Assembly (NCBI GenBank): GCA_030430075.1
Contig: JAUIGN010000001.1
Span: forward strand, 124,001 to 188,000
From: a bacterium
GTDB lineage: Bacteria; Planctomycetota; Planctomycetia; Pirellulales; Pirellulaceae
DNA: 64,000 nt
Reading direction: 5' to 3'
The translations under genes were made by a program, and so were the position numbers. This document shows positions 45,794 to 54,589 of this stretch, in pieces. The notes below the pieces were generated by a model that was not told where the DNA came from, did not search any database, and saw only the letters and a list, made by a program, of their open reading frames with translations. Numbering within the stretch: position 1 is the stretch's first letter; every line of letters begins with the position of its first letter.

Positions 45794-46735
45794 TTAGGCC
45801 CGTGGATGGAATTGGTTGTGGATCTTCTTCAACCGCGTCTGGTCGACATGGGTGTAGATCTGCGTCGTGGCAATGCTGGCATGGCCCAGCATCTCCTGAA
45901 CCTGGCGCAAGTCGGCTCCACCTGCCAAGAGATGTGTGGCAAAACTGTGCCGCAGCGTGTGAGGGCTGATCGATGCCGGAGCGCCGGCCAGGATCGCGTA
46001 CTTCTTTACCAGTTGCCAGATGGCCTCCCGCCGCAACCGTCGGCCGCTCCGTGACAGCAGCAACCAGCGGGGCGGCTTGAGCGGAATTTCCGCCAGCACC
46101 GGGCGTTCTTCGTCCAGGTAGTCGCGAATCGCCGCCACGGCTTTCTTGCCCAACGGGGCCAGCCGTTGCTTGTTACCTTTGCCGCGGCAACGACAGTAGC
46201 CTTCCTGCAGATGCGCGTCCTCCAGGTTCAGGTTGGAGATCTCGGAGGCACGGCAGCCGGTGGCGTAAAGGACTTCCAGCAAGGCCCGGTCGCGGCGCCA
46301 AAACGGCTCCCGGGGCGAAGGCGCCTGGAGAAAGCGTTCGACAACGTCCGGCGAAAGCACGTCAGGGACGCGTTGCCAGAGTTTCTGGCTGCCCAACAGT
46401 TCGGCCAGGTTGTCCTGCAGCACGCCCTCCAACTGCAGGTAACGGAAGTACATGCGGACCGTCACGATGTGACGCGCGATGCTGGCGGGGGCCAGGTCCT
46501 GCGAATGGAGCCAGGCAACGAAGTCCGACAGGTCCGCGATCGTCAACCCCTGCACGCCACGTCCTTTCAACCAGTGTTGAAACCGTGACAGGTCGCGACG
46601 GTAGGCGGCCACCGTGTTGTCCGCCAGACGGCACTCACCGCGCAAGTAGTCAATGAACGCCGATGTCCAGCGTTCCGGTGCGCCCCCGCGCCTGGCCAGC
46701 TTGGGAGGGACGAGCTTTGGCTTGAGTCGAGCCAC
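45794..46735 (-). CDS. xerD: Site-specific tyrosine recombinase XerD
   Basis: The 313-residue recombinase resolves chromosome dimers at dif together with XerC. The N-terminal SAM-like DNA-binding domain (FIDYLRGECRLADNTVAAYR) and the catalytic domain are complete. Catalytic residues are Arg162 (ATGCRASEI), Lys186 (RGKGNK), His259 and Arg262 (HTLRHSFATH), His285 (LGHASIATT) and Tyr294 (IYTHV). It matches XerD better than XerC in the HTLRHSFATHLLAGGADLRQ block, though the two are hard to separate without alignment. The start is GTG with a weak ribosome-binding site. No mobile element surrounds it, which fits a housekeeping role. Confidence 0.92.
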   Translation of the reverse strand: MARLKPKLVPPKLARRGGAPERWTSAFIDYLRGECRLADNTVAAYRRDLSRFQHWLKGRGVQGLTIADLSDFVAWLHSQDLAPASIARHIVTVRMYFRYLQLEGVLQDNLAELLGSQKLWQRVPDVLSPDVVERFLQAPSPREPFWRRDRALLEVLYATGCRASEISNLNLEDAHLQEGYCRCRGKGNKQRLAPLGKKAVAAIRDYLDEERPVLAEIPLKPPRWLLLSRSGRRLRREAIWQLVKKYAILAGAPASISPHTLRHSFATHLLAGGADLRQVQEMLGHASIATTQIYTHVDQTRLKKIHNQFHPRA

Positions 46736-47042
46736 CGATTCTCACTGAGCGGTTGGTGATTGAAGTGGGCAAGTCAAACACCACGGGGTATGCTACCGAG
46801 GCCCGCGCATCGGACGTGGAGCACAAACGGGTGAATCCTCCTATCACTTCGGCCGGTCGCCCCGGCCAACGAGCCCCAATCGGCAAACGTCGCGCCTGCG
46901 ACGATCACGACAGTTATGCGGGCTCTGCCTGACCTGGCGTGTGGGAGGATTGGCGCGACCGGTGGCTCGGCGAGACGCTCCGACGGGGAGTCGCCGTTTG
47001 CCAGCGTCGACCGTAGCACCAGGACCGGAGTGAGCAGGCCGC
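46736..47042. other. Divergent intergenic region, xerD / acyltransferase
   Basis: These 307 bases hold the promoters of two divergent genes by necessity. No clear boxes, RNA gene or reading frame with support were found. Confidence 0.4.
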
Positions 47043-48266
47043 ATGCAGAACATCGTCATCGAGAAGCCCTACAAGTTTGTTCCACCCCACCGCGGTAACT
47101 GGTGGCCCAGTTTCATTCAGGCGTTCGACCTCTACTGGCCCTATCTCCGCCGCAGCGAAGGCATCGTGAGCTGCGAGATTCGCAACTCGGAACGGCTGAC
47201 AGCCTCATTGAAAGCCGGCCACGGGATCATGCTGGCCCCCAACCATTGCCGCAATGGAGACCCCATTGTGATGGGGGCCCTGGCCAAGAAAGTCGGAACG
47301 CACGTCTTCGCCATGGCCAGTTGGCATCTCTTCAACCAGGACGGGTTCACCTCGTTCGCCATTCACAAAATGGGCGGCTTCAGCATCTACCGCGAAGGGG
47401 TTGACCGGCAGGCCATCAACACGGCGATCGAGATCCTGGAGACGGCCGAACGTCCCTTGGTCGTGTTTCCCGAAGGCGCCGTGAGCCGCACCAACGACCG
47501 CTTGCACGCGATGCTGGATGGGGTCGCCTTCATCGCCCGGACCGCTGCCAAGCGGAGGCAGAAACGGGGCGACGGCGGGCGCGTGGTGATCCATCCCATC
47601 GCGATCAAGTATCTCTTCCAAGGCGACCTGAAAGCCAGTGTAGAAGGCGTGTTGAGCGATATCGAACACCGTCTGTCGTGGCATCCGCAAACTCACTCGG
47701 AACTGCTGGAACGAATCACACGGATCGGGCGTGCCCTGCTCTGCCTGAAGGAACTCGAGTACTTTGGCCGCGAGCAATCCGGGCCCTTTGAGGATCGTTT
47801 GACGGGTCTGATCGACCGCCTCCTCGGCCCCTTGGAAGAAGAGTGGCTGGGTGAGCAGCAGGCGGGCCCGGTCGTGCCGCGGGTGAAGAGCCTGCGGATG
47901 AAGATCCTTCCGGAGATGGTCCATGGGGGGCTCGACAAACAGGAACGGGACCGGCGCTGGAAACAACTGGCGGCAATCTACCTGGCCCAGCAGATTTCCT
48001 GCTACCCGCCCGACTACTTAAGGAATCCAACGGTCGATCGCTTGCTGGAGACTGTCGAACGATTCGAAGAAGACCTGACGGACAAGGCCCGCGTCCATGG
48101 ATCATTGCACGCCGTCATTCAAGTCGGCGAACCGATCGAGGTCAGCCCGGTGCGGGACCGCAAAGCTGCGGTCGACCCGGTCATGGCCGAGCTGGACCAG
48201 GCCCTCCAGGGGATGCTCGACAAACTGGCCAGCGAGTCCCCGCTCTACGAGGCCGGCTCGGCCTGA
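47043..48266 (+). CDS. PlsC-type lysophospholipid acyltransferase family protein
   Basis: The 407-residue protein has an acyltransferase domain in its first half: motif I NHCRNGD (67-73, the catalytic His-Asp pair), MASWHLFNQDGFTSFAIHKM, and motif III VVFPEGAVSRTND (140-152). It should transfer an acyl group from acyl-CoA or acyl-ACP to a lysophospholipid or similar acceptor. The second half (about 200-400) is helical and unrecognised, so this is not a plain PlsC of about 240 residues. There is no obvious membrane helix. GGAGTGAG precedes the ATG. prmC is convergent 14 bases downstream. Confidence 0.87.
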   Translation: MQNIVIEKPYKFVPPHRGNWWPSFIQAFDLYWPYLRRSEGIVSCEIRNSERLTASLKAGHGIMLAPNHCRNGDPIVMGALAKKVGTHVFAMASWHLFNQDGFTSFAIHKMGGFSIYREGVDRQAINTAIEILETAERPLVVFPEGAVSRTNDRLHAMLDGVAFIARTAAKRRQKRGDGGRVVIHPIAIKYLFQGDLKASVEGVLSDIEHRLSWHPQTHSELLERITRIGRALLCLKELEYFGREQSGPFEDRLTGLIDRLLGPLEEEWLGEQQAGPVVPRVKSLRMKILPEMVHGGLDKQERDRRWKQLAAIYLAQQISCYPPDYLRNPTVDRLLETVERFEEDLTDKARVHGSLHAVIQVGEPIEVSPVRDRKAAVDPVMAELDQALQGMLDKLASESPLYEAGSA

Positions 48267-48280
48267 CGCGGTCCCCCAGT

Positions 48281-49165
48281 TCAGCGCATCCGGCGGGCGA
48301 TCACCACGCGCGCCAGCCCGGCCAGATCGGCCGCGGTGCGGGGCGGCTCGAAAGCCTGCGATGCTTCGATCAACTCGCGGACACGATGTTCGACCATGGG
48401 GCTGATCTCCACAATCAGCGAACCGCCCGGCAGCAGCACGGCCGCCGCTTGCTGAATCAGCGTCTCGATCAGTTCGGTGCCCGTCTCACCGCCGACCAGC
48501 GCCAGTTCCGGCTCGTAGCCTCTCACGTCGACCGCCAGGTCACGGTACTCGGGCGCGGAGATATAAGGTGGATTGCTGGCGACAAAATCAAACGTTGGCT
48601 CGGCCGGCAAACCATTCAGGAGGTCGCCCTCCAGCAAGCGGACCCGGTCACCCACCTGGTGCCGGTCGATATTCCGCCGGGCCACGGCCAACGAGGCCGG
48701 ACTGACATCGATCGCCAGCACTTCACACGAGGCCAACTGCTTGGCGGCACAGACGGCAATCACCCCGCTTCCCGTACCGACATCGACAATCCGCAGGGGC
48801 CGGTCGGAGACGTGCATTTGCTTGGCGGCATCGAGCAATTCGACGACCACCAGTTCAGTCTCCGGTCGCGGGATCAACACATCCCGGTTCACCTCGAACG
48901 ACAGCGAGTAGAATTCACGACGCCCGACCAGGTAAGCGACCGGTTCACCGGCGACGCGGCGCCGCACGAACTGACGGAACGGCGTGAGGACCTCTTCGCC
49001 CGGCACTTCGTCGAATGCGGTGTAGAGCTCGATCCGCTGGCACCCGCGTGCCTCCGCCAGCAACACCTCCGCATCAAGGCGCGGGTTCGGCGCTCCGCTC
49101 TTCTTGAAGCGATCGGTCGTCCACTGCAAGAGCCTGCCAATCGTCCACGGTTCTTCCTGTGACAT
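48281..49165 (-). CDS. prmC: Release factor glutamine methyltransferase
   Basis: PrmC methylates the Gln of the GGQ motif in release factors. The 294-residue protein has the helical N-terminal domain (WTTDRFKKSGAPNPRLDAEV, LLAEARGCQRIELYTAFDEV), the SAM-binding motif IVDVGTGSGVIAVCAAKQL and the catalytic NPPY (DFVASNPPYISAPEY). The substrate gene prfA is upstream on the same strand, 329 bases away. A GGAG site precedes the ATG. Confidence 0.95.
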   Translation of the reverse strand: MSQEEPWTIGRLLQWTTDRFKKSGAPNPRLDAEVLLAEARGCQRIELYTAFDEVPGEEVLTPFRQFVRRRVAGEPVAYLVGRREFYSLSFEVNRDVLIPRPETELVVVELLDAAKQMHVSDRPLRIVDVGTGSGVIAVCAAKQLASCEVLAIDVSPASLAVARRNIDRHQVGDRVRLLEGDLLNGLPAEPTFDFVASNPPYISAPEYRDLAVDVRGYEPELALVGGETGTELIETLIQQAAAVLLPGGSLIVEISPMVEHRVRELIEASQAFEPPRTAADLAGLARVVIARRMR

Positions 49166-49494
49166 GCCTTGCTCCAGATCCTTGGATGCCGTTGGCCTTG
49201 GGTGCCCGGGAACCTGTCAGAACTGCGTCCCCACGTGCCACGGAACGGACGTGCGGGAAGGCGATGATGACACGTTCCAGCGCGCTGCCGGACCAGATTG
49301 CGTCATGCAGAGCATGACCTACGGAATGACGACGAAACGACCAAACACTACCTGCCGCACACTACCGTGACCACCTCGTCCACCTTTTGGCAACGGCGGC
49401 CGCGAACTCCGCAAAGTTATTGATGACTCGTCCCCAGCATGAACTCGGTACCGGCGTCACCACGGCCCGACCTGAGCTCGGCGGCGGTTCCCGG
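49166..49494. other. Gap between prfA and prmC
   Basis: These 329 bases contain the palindromic repeat at 49302-49326. I see nothing else. prfA and prmC usually overlap or abut, so the gap is unusual. Confidence 0.5.
49302..49326. repeat. Short palindromic repeat (GTCATGC type), copy 3
   Basis: GTCATGC and GCATGAC flank AGA and are followed by CTACGGAA, as in copy 1 (7712-7745). Confidence 0.75.
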
Positions 49495-50568
49495 CTACGA
49501 CATCTTCTCCACCGAGCCCCTCAGTTCGTTGCGTTCGTGTTCCAACATGGCTTCGGTAAGCGGCTGCACATTGCCGGCCATGACCTGATCGAGTTTATAC
49601 AGGGTAAAGTTGATGCGATGATCGGAGATCCGGTTTTCGGGAAAGTTGTAGGTGCGAATTCGCTGGCTTCGGTCGCCCGAGCCGATCAGCGTCTTTCTCT
49701 GATCCGACCGCTTCTGCTCCTCTTCCTGGCGGAGCTGGTCATAGATTCGCGCCTTGAGTTCACGCAATGCCTTGGCCAGATTCTTGTGCTGGCTCTTTTC
49801 ATCCTGGCACTGCACGGAAATTCCCGTTTCATGGTGGGTGAGTCGAATTGCGGACTCTGTCTTGTTGACATGCTGCCCACCCGGGCCACTGGCATTGAAC
49901 TTGTCGACCCGGTAGTCATCAGGAGAGAGGTCGACTTCCACATCTTCCGGCTCGGGCATTACCGCCACGGTGGCCGCCGAGGTATGAATCCGGCCCTTCG
50001 CTTCTGTCTCCGGTACCCGTTGAACGCGGTGCCCACCGCTCTCGTACATCAAGTCGCGATAGACCCGCTCGCCTTCGAATGCCAGGGAGATCTCTTTGAA
50101 GCCCCCCAGTTCCGTCATGCTGCTGCCCAGGACTTCGACTTTCCACCCCTTTTGTTCGGCGTGCTTCTTGTACATCTCGTAGAGATTCCGAGCAAACAGG
50201 GCCGCCTCGTCGCCCCCCGTTCCGGCGCGGATCTCCATGATGCAGCGCGTGCGATTGGCGTCTTCACCGCCGATCGTCATTTCCAGGAGCTCTTCCCACA
50301 GCGTCTCGTAGTTGGCCTTCAATTCAACCAGTTCGGCTTCCGCCATGGCCCGCTCTTCTTCGTCGTCACTCTCCATCATCAGGGTCACTTCGGCGATCTC
50401 TTCCGAGACCTTCTTAAAGGCCCGATACTTGTTGACCAGGCGAACCAGCGACCCGTGTTCCCGAGCCACGGCGGAAATTCGACTGGAATCCCCCAGCACG
50501 TCCGGGTCAGACATCTGGCGTTCGAGTTCCTCGAAGCGAGCCAGTTTTTCTTCCAGCATCTCGCGCAT
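49495..50568 (-). CDS. prfA: Peptide chain release factor 1
   Basis: RF1 ends translation at UAA and UAG. The 357-residue protein has the GGQ motif ([14 protein letters not shown], Gly230-Gln232) that triggers peptide release and the codon-reading tripeptide in the RF1 form P-x-T (PET, 186-188, in [18 protein letters not shown]), which distinguishes it from RF2. [15 protein letters not shown] is the domain 2 signature. Length is normal. rpmE is upstream and prmC downstream, a common order in bacteria. Confidence 0.96.
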   Translation of the reverse strand: MREMLEEKLARFEELERQMSDPDVLGDSSRISAVAREHGSLVRLVNKYRAFKKVSEEIAEVTLMMESDDEEERAMAEAELVELKANYETLWEELLEMTIGGEDANRTRCIMEIRAGTGGDEAALFARNLYEMYKKHAEQKGWKVEVLGSSMTELGGFKEISLAFEGERVYRDLMYESGGHRVQRVPETEAKGRIHTSAATVAVMPEPEDVEVDLSPDDYRVDKFNASGPGGQHVNKTESAIRLTHHETGISVQCQDEKSQHKNLAKALRELKARIYDQLRQEEEQKRSDQRKTLIGSGDRSQRIRTYNFPENRISDHRINFTLYKLDQVMAGNVQPLTEAMLEHERNELRGSVEKMS

Positions 50569-50747
50569 GACAGGCCCCGCAGCGTAAGAGATAGCGATTC
50601 AAACGAGGGGCCTGGAGAAGCTTGTCAGGCACTTCGGCGCGAGACAAGCGCGGCCCCCTACCTGCCGATGCCAAAGAACTGCAGGCATCGGACATCCGGG
50701 AGAAGCGGCGGCGCAAAGCAGAACACCACCTGCACGGGGCGGGGAAC

Positions 50748-51014
50748 CTAAGACTCGGCCGTCGGCTTGGGAGCCTTCTTCTTTTTCTTCTTCTTCTCCT
50801 GCAGGCTGGCATAGCTGCCGGCCGCGAACTTGCTCTGGAACTTCTCAATCCGGCCCGCGGTATCGACATACTTCAGCTTCCCCGTGAAGAACGGGTGGCA
50901 CTGATTGCAAATGTCAATTCTCAGCTCCGGACGCGTGCTACGCGTCACAAACGAATTACCGCAGCCGCAGGAGACCGTGGTTTCCTGGTATTCAGGGTGG
51001 ATACCGTCCTTCAT
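50748..51014 (-). CDS. rpmE: 50S ribosomal protein L31 (zinc-binding form)
   Basis: The 88-residue L31 keeps the four zinc-site cysteines (Cys16, Cys18, Cys36, Cys39) in [11 protein letters not shown] and [14 protein letters not shown], so it is the C+ form. The last 25 residues form a Lys-rich tail ([18 protein letters not shown]), longer than in most L31. AAGGA lies 11 bases before the ATG. It is followed by prfA, 179 bases on. Confidence 0.96.
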   Translation of the reverse strand: MKDGIHPEYQETTVSCGCGNSFVTRSTRPELRIDICNQCHPFFTGKLKYVDTAGRIEKFQSKFAAGSYASLQEKKKKKKKAPKPTAES

Positions 51015-51381
51015 CGTCGATCATTCCTTGCTGTCCGGTCCCTCGCCGCCAAGCGACCGGGAGAGGCGAATGGTGATGGCCAAACCCCAGATGGTAGCAA
51101 CGATCCGCCTGCACGGCAAGGGTCGCCGATTCGCCAATCGCCGACAGCCATCTGCCAGAAGCCGTCTGCCACCCGCCGTGCGCCGGGATGATCCGCCAGG
51201 CATTGGACGGCCCGCTGAAGGATCCGCCTGTGGCGCGGCAATCCGGACGCCTGCAGGCAACCGACCCCACCGTCGGGCGGACCGCTTGCCGCGCGCAAAA
51301 AAAAGGCGGACCGCCACGTCCGCCTCCATCACCCTGGAATTTCAGCATCGTGTCCAATAAGGGCGTTGGACCCGATCCGCG
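51015..51381. other. Region upstream of rpmE
   Basis: These 367 bases carry the terminator 51297-51324 of the upstream gene and presumably the rpmE promoter, which I could not locate. No gene seen. Confidence 0.5.
51297..51324 (-). terminator. Rho-independent terminator
   Basis: On the minus strand a 7-bp stem GGCGGAC/GTCCGCC with a 6-base loop (51305-51324) is followed by eight T (51297-51304). It lies about 60 bases after the stop codon of the gene at 51382-51861. Confidence 0.88.
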
Positions 51382-51861
51382 CTAAACTTCCGCGTTGGCG
51401 GGCGGTTGGTCGATCGCCAGGTTGTCGCCGTCAAGGGCCACAATCGGGGCGGCCTTGGTCGGCTCCGTGGTCTCCGGGCTGGTTGCTTCCGCGGCCTGGG
51501 CCTGATCGTCTTCTACCGTTGCAACCTTCTGGTAGCCCAAGCCTTGCAGCACTTCGAGGATCTCGCTGCAGGTGGGGAACATCCGACCATTGGCCCGCTT
51601 GTAGTCGTCCATTGCCTGCATGAATTCGATCTCTGCCTCCGAATAATCCCGCTCGCAGGTCGTGGGATCGATCTGACGGCGGCGCGGCGCTTTGCGGCGC
51701 TCGTTGTCGCCCCGCTTGGCATTCCCCGCCGCGTCTTCGGACCGACGCTCGCCGGTGCCCCGTCGATCGAGTGTGATTTCGTCCTTCGCTTCCTGTGCGG
51801 CCCCCGCTGTCTTCCCTGCCTTTGCCGTCTTTGCTGCCGTCTCGTTTGTTGTCTTCGCCAC
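51382..51861 (-). CDS. Small charged protein of unknown function
   Basis: Not recognised. The 159-residue protein has an Ala/Lys-rich start, a basic stretch ([30 protein letters not shown]), a compact helical part ([45 protein letters not shown]) and an acidic Ala/Pro-rich end. The helical part looks like a small folded domain of about 45 residues; the rest is probably disordered. GTG at 51861 is chosen for the strong GGAGG just upstream; an earlier TTG at 51873 is in frame. It has its own terminator and an AT-rich upstream region with an inverted repeat, so it is a single-gene unit. Confidence 0.75.
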   Translation of the reverse strand: MAKTTNETAAKTAKAGKTAGAAQEAKDEITLDRRGTGERRSEDAAGNAKRGDNERRKAPRRRQIDPTTCERDYSEAEIEFMQAMDDYKRANGRMFPTCSEILEVLQGLGYQKVATVEDDQAQAAEATSPETTEPTKAAPIVALDGDNLAIDQPPANAEV

Positions 51862-51975
51862 CGCAACCTCCAAAGAATCGAGCTACTGACATGAGCGCCA
51901 CCACAGCACTGCCGCCAATAACAGGATCGGAGTCCGACGATGTTAAAATACACCGGTTAGTAAAAATGATCGGAT

Positions 51976-51991
51976 GTGCAAAAGTTTGCAC
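51976..51991. promoter_or_regulatory. Inverted repeat in AT-rich upstream region (possible operator)
   Basis: GTGCAAA and TTTGCAC flank AG. It lies 115 bases upstream of the small charged protein gene, in an AT-rich stretch (about 51940-52012) that stands out in this GC-rich DNA. A repressor or activator site at the promoter is a reasonable guess. Confidence 0.5.
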
Positions 51992-52109
51992 GATCAACGA
52001 ATATTAGCTTTTGGGCGAAGATTCCGGTGGCGCGACCTGGAAGTAAAGTCCCACCGTATCACCCAGCGGGGGCAGGCAACCGAATCAGCCGATGGCAGCG
52101 CGACCCGCC

Positions 52110-52733
52110 TCAAATCAGGCGAACCAACGACGGTCGCTGAAACTCCCGAGCCTGAGGTTGGGACGGCTGGGGTTGCCGTTGGCCGGGAATCGAGCGTCGG
52201 ATGGCGTCAAAGGCAACGTTGAGCGTCGTGGCCAGGGGGCGAATCGTGCCGGCCAGTTGGTCGACGTGCCGCAGGGCCTGCTCGTCACTCGTCAAGCGCG
52301 TCACCAATTGTTCGATCACCAACCGTACTTGCTCCGGTTCGAGATCGCTGAGCGAATACGTTCCTGTCGCCCGGCCCACCCGAGACTCGGAATTCGCCAA
52401 GTTTGCCTGCTGGTCGCCTGGCCCCCGCAGCGGCCAAGCCAGGAAGGCCAGGAAGAGCACCGCGGCCACTGCCAGGGCAGCCAACGCCGGGGCAAAACGC
52501 TGCGCGGGAGAGGGGCGTGTTTCGTAGACGGCCAAGACACGACGCGAGAAGTCGGGCGGGAGCACCGGTACGGCGAGCGCCCCGAGCCCCTCGAAGAGCC
52601 GGCTTTGCACTTCGATCAATTCCCGGCACGCCGGGCAGACGACCGCATGCTCGTTCAATGCCGGGTCGCTCGAGGGATCCTGCCGATGATCCAACAACGT
52701 CTGAATGCGCGGTTCGACTTCATGACACTGCAT
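52110..52733 (-). CDS. Zinc-finger anti-sigma factor
   Basis: The 207-residue membrane protein looks like the partner of the ECF sigma factor whose stop codon it overlaps by 14 bases. The N-terminus holds the anti-sigma zinc motif His29-x3-Cys33-x2-Cys36 (NEHAVVCPACREL). One membrane helix follows (about 80-100, APALAALAVAAVLFLAFLAW), and the outer part is helical (EPEQVRLVIEQLVTRLTSDE) with a Gln/Pro-rich end. It would hold the sigma factor at the membrane until a signal arrives. The ATG at 52733 is preferred over the longer frame to 52781. Confidence 0.87.
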   Translation of the reverse strand: MQCHEVEPRIQTLLDHRQDPSSDPALNEHAVVCPACRELIEVQSRLFEGLGALAVPVLPPDFSRRVLAVYETRPSPAQRFAPALAALAVAAVLFLAFLAWPLRGPGDQQANLANSESRVGRATGTYSLSDLEPEQVRLVIEQLVTRLTSDEQALRHVDQLAGTIRPLATTLNVAFDAIRRSIPGQRQPQPSQPQAREFQRPSLVRLI

Positions 52734-53346
52734 GCTGCACCTCCCGTCCCGCCCCGCAACTCGGAGTGGCAACCTCCACAATTCCCCGATCGCGCAAGAT
52801 GCGTACTAGCTCGGCCCGAGCCCGGTGAATCCAGGTCTTCACCGTCCCGAGCGGGCGGTCGAGCGCTACGGCGATCTCTTCGTAGCTCAGCTCTTGATCG
52901 TGGAACAGCATAAACGCCTGGCGATATTCCCGCCGTAGTCGCGTCAGCGCCAAGTTGACCTCTTCGGACAGATGCATGAGCGGGGCCGCGCTGGGCGACT
53001 GATCCGCGATCGGCACGGCCAGCGGTTGCGGTGTCGGGCGCCGCTTGCGGGCTGCCAGCATCGTGCGACAGCGATTCGCAGCGATCGTAAACAACCAAGG
53101 CTCGAATTCGCGACTTTGATCCCAGCGGGCCAGGTTCTTCAACAGCCGCACAAACGTCTCCTGAGCCGCATCCTCGGCATCCTGACGCTGGCCCAACATG
53201 CGAAAACAGAGCGCAAACACTCGCTGTTTGTAGCGATCAACCAGCTCCAGCATGGCCGACTCGTCCCCCTGCAAGCAGTAGTTGACGAGTTGGACTAACG
53301 GCGCGCTCAACAGCTCATCTCCGGTGAGACCTGGAACCTGACTCAT
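52720..53346 (-). CDS. ECF-type RNA polymerase sigma factor
   Basis: The 208-residue group-4 sigma factor has region 2 (LVDRYKQRVFALCFRMLGQR, QDAEDAAQETFVRLLKNLAR, EPWLFTIAANRCRTMLAARK) and region 4 (LTRLRREYRQAFMLFHDQEL, SYEEIAVALDRPLGTVKTWI). A Pro-rich linker joins them and about 25 residues follow region 4. The ATG at 53346 is preferred over an in-frame TTG at 53361. The next gene encodes the zinc-finger anti-sigma factor, so this is a classic co-transcribed pair. Confidence 0.92.
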   Translation of the reverse strand: MSQVPGLTGDELLSAPLVQLVNYCLQGDESAMLELVDRYKQRVFALCFRMLGQRQDAEDAAQETFVRLLKNLARWDQSREFEPWLFTIAANRCRTMLAARKRRPTPQPLAVPIADQSPSAAPLMHLSEEVNLALTRLRREYRQAFMLFHDQELSYEEIAVALDRPLGTVKTWIHRARAELVRILRDRGIVEVATPSCGAGREVQHAVS

Positions 53347-53672
53347 GACGCTTACTCGCAACGAGGGGCACGTGTTTCAAGTGGGCGGGCTGAGATCCGG
53401 ATTTCATCTGTCCGCGCCGTCCCTGGCGTGCGGATGGGGCCCGTTGAGACGCTATTCTCTCAAAATCCGCCAACCTTGACCAACCCAGCCCAAAAATTCC
53501 CGCTTCGGTGCTGGTTGCGCCGGTTGGTGCGTTGCCCACAAGAACTGATTGCCCCCGTCCGATTGCCCCCGTCCGAATGACCCCGTCCGGCTGCTCCGTT
53601 GCGAAGCGATCAACCGGCTTGGCACGTTAACCGGCGTGGCAGGTCAGCCGGAGGTGGCCGCCGGGGCGGGGC
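53347..53672. other. Gap between FHA gene and sigma factor gene
   Basis: These 326 bases contain a short tandem repeat (53547-53588). No gene was found; the sigma factor promoter should be here. Confidence 0.5.
53547..53588. repeat. Three 14-bp tandem repeats
   Basis: GATTGCCCCCGTCC occurs at 53547 and 53561, and with two changes at 53575. It is a local array only; no copy was seen elsewhere. Confidence 0.85.
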
Positions 53673-54311
53673 TCATCGCGAGTTAAAAAACTTGCGCAAC
53701 ATGTCGGCTGCCGCGTCTTGCGAAGTGGTCACCGTCTCCGTCGCCTTGGTTTGAGGCAACTTTCCCGGGGCCTTTTTTTCCGGTCGCTTGGCCGGGGCCT
53801 TCACCGACGACTCTTCCGTCGCAGGTTGCGAGCTCTTCTCCAGCGCGATCCGATCGGTCTCGTCCAGCTTGTACTGGCGCGTGTCCGGGTCGGATTCCCG
53901 GCTGGAGCGGGCCTTGGCGTCTGCTTCTTCCAGCCACTCGGAAACGTCAAACTCCATTGACCCATCATCAGACTTGGCAGGAACCGGTTCCGGCTTCGGA
54001 GCGGGCGCTTTCTTCTTGGACTTGATGCGCAGCTCAAACTCGATCTTGCCGATCTTCAGCACATCACCGGTGGCCACGACCTGATCGCCTTGGACTTTCT
54101 CTCCGTTGACCAGCGTACCGTTGCGGCTGTTCAAGTCGCGAACGACGACCTCTTCGTCACCAACAAGAATGGCACAGTGGTTGCGGCTAATCGCATCGCT
54201 CTTGGGACGTAGATGGCAATCGTCCGCTCGACCAACGAGAAACCGCTTCACCGGCACATTGATTTCCTTGCCGGAATTCTTTCCGGAAAGGACCTTCAGT
54301 TTGACTTGCAT
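53673..54311 (-). CDS. FHA-domain protein
   Basis: The 212-residue protein begins with a forkhead-associated domain (about 1-95) that binds phosphothreonine peptides: VKRFLVGRADDCHLRPKSDA, ISRNHCAI and DLNSRNGTLVNG carry the conserved Gly-Arg, Ser-Arg-x-His and Asn residues. The rest is charged and probably disordered, with an acidic patch (SMEFDVSEWLEEADAKARSS) and a Lys/Pro-rich part, ending in DAAADMLRKFFNSR. It should act as an adaptor in Ser/Thr kinase signalling; no kinase gene is nearby. The ATG at 54311 has AAGGAA upstream; the frame is open to 54368. Confidence 0.9.
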   Translation of the reverse strand: MQVKLKVLSGKNSGKEINVPVKRFLVGRADDCHLRPKSDAISRNHCAILVGDEEVVVRDLNSRNGTLVNGEKVQGDQVVATGDVLKIGKIEFELRIKSKKKAPAPKPEPVPAKSDDGSMEFDVSEWLEEADAKARSSRESDPDTRQYKLDETDRIALEKSSQPATEESSVKAPAKRPEKKAPGKLPQTKATETVTTSQDAAADMLRKFFNSR

Positions 54312-54484
54312 TCGTCGCTTTTCCTTGTGGTCCGAAGATGAGAAAGAGACCAGGCGACGCGCCTTCATCGCGAACCGAACCGTGCGCGAACACCAAGGCT
54401 GCCCAGGGACTAGTTAGCTTGTATCAGGTTTAGCCTTACAAATGAGTCAAGTTTGAGCGACCAACGGGAGCGGACGAACATGCC

Positions 54485-54500
54485 GCGAGCGTCAGCTCGC
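54485..54500. other. Short hairpin between lipM-type gene and FHA gene
   Basis: GCGAGC and GCTCGC flank GTCA. It lies about 100 bases after the stop of the lipoate/octanoate transferase gene on the minus strand. No T-run follows, so a terminator role is uncertain. Confidence 0.5.
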
Positions 54501-54589
54501 AATTGGTCCGAGGCCCTGCCTCGCTAGTTACTCCACAAGACTATCCGAAACACCATGGGTCGTCAATCAAAACCGCATGTTTGGAGGAC

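Noticed and set aside
45794..46735. Integrase of a genomic island
   Set aside because: The protein is a XerD-type recombinase and there is no tRNA, attachment repeat or other mobile gene nearby, so a housekeeping role is more likely.
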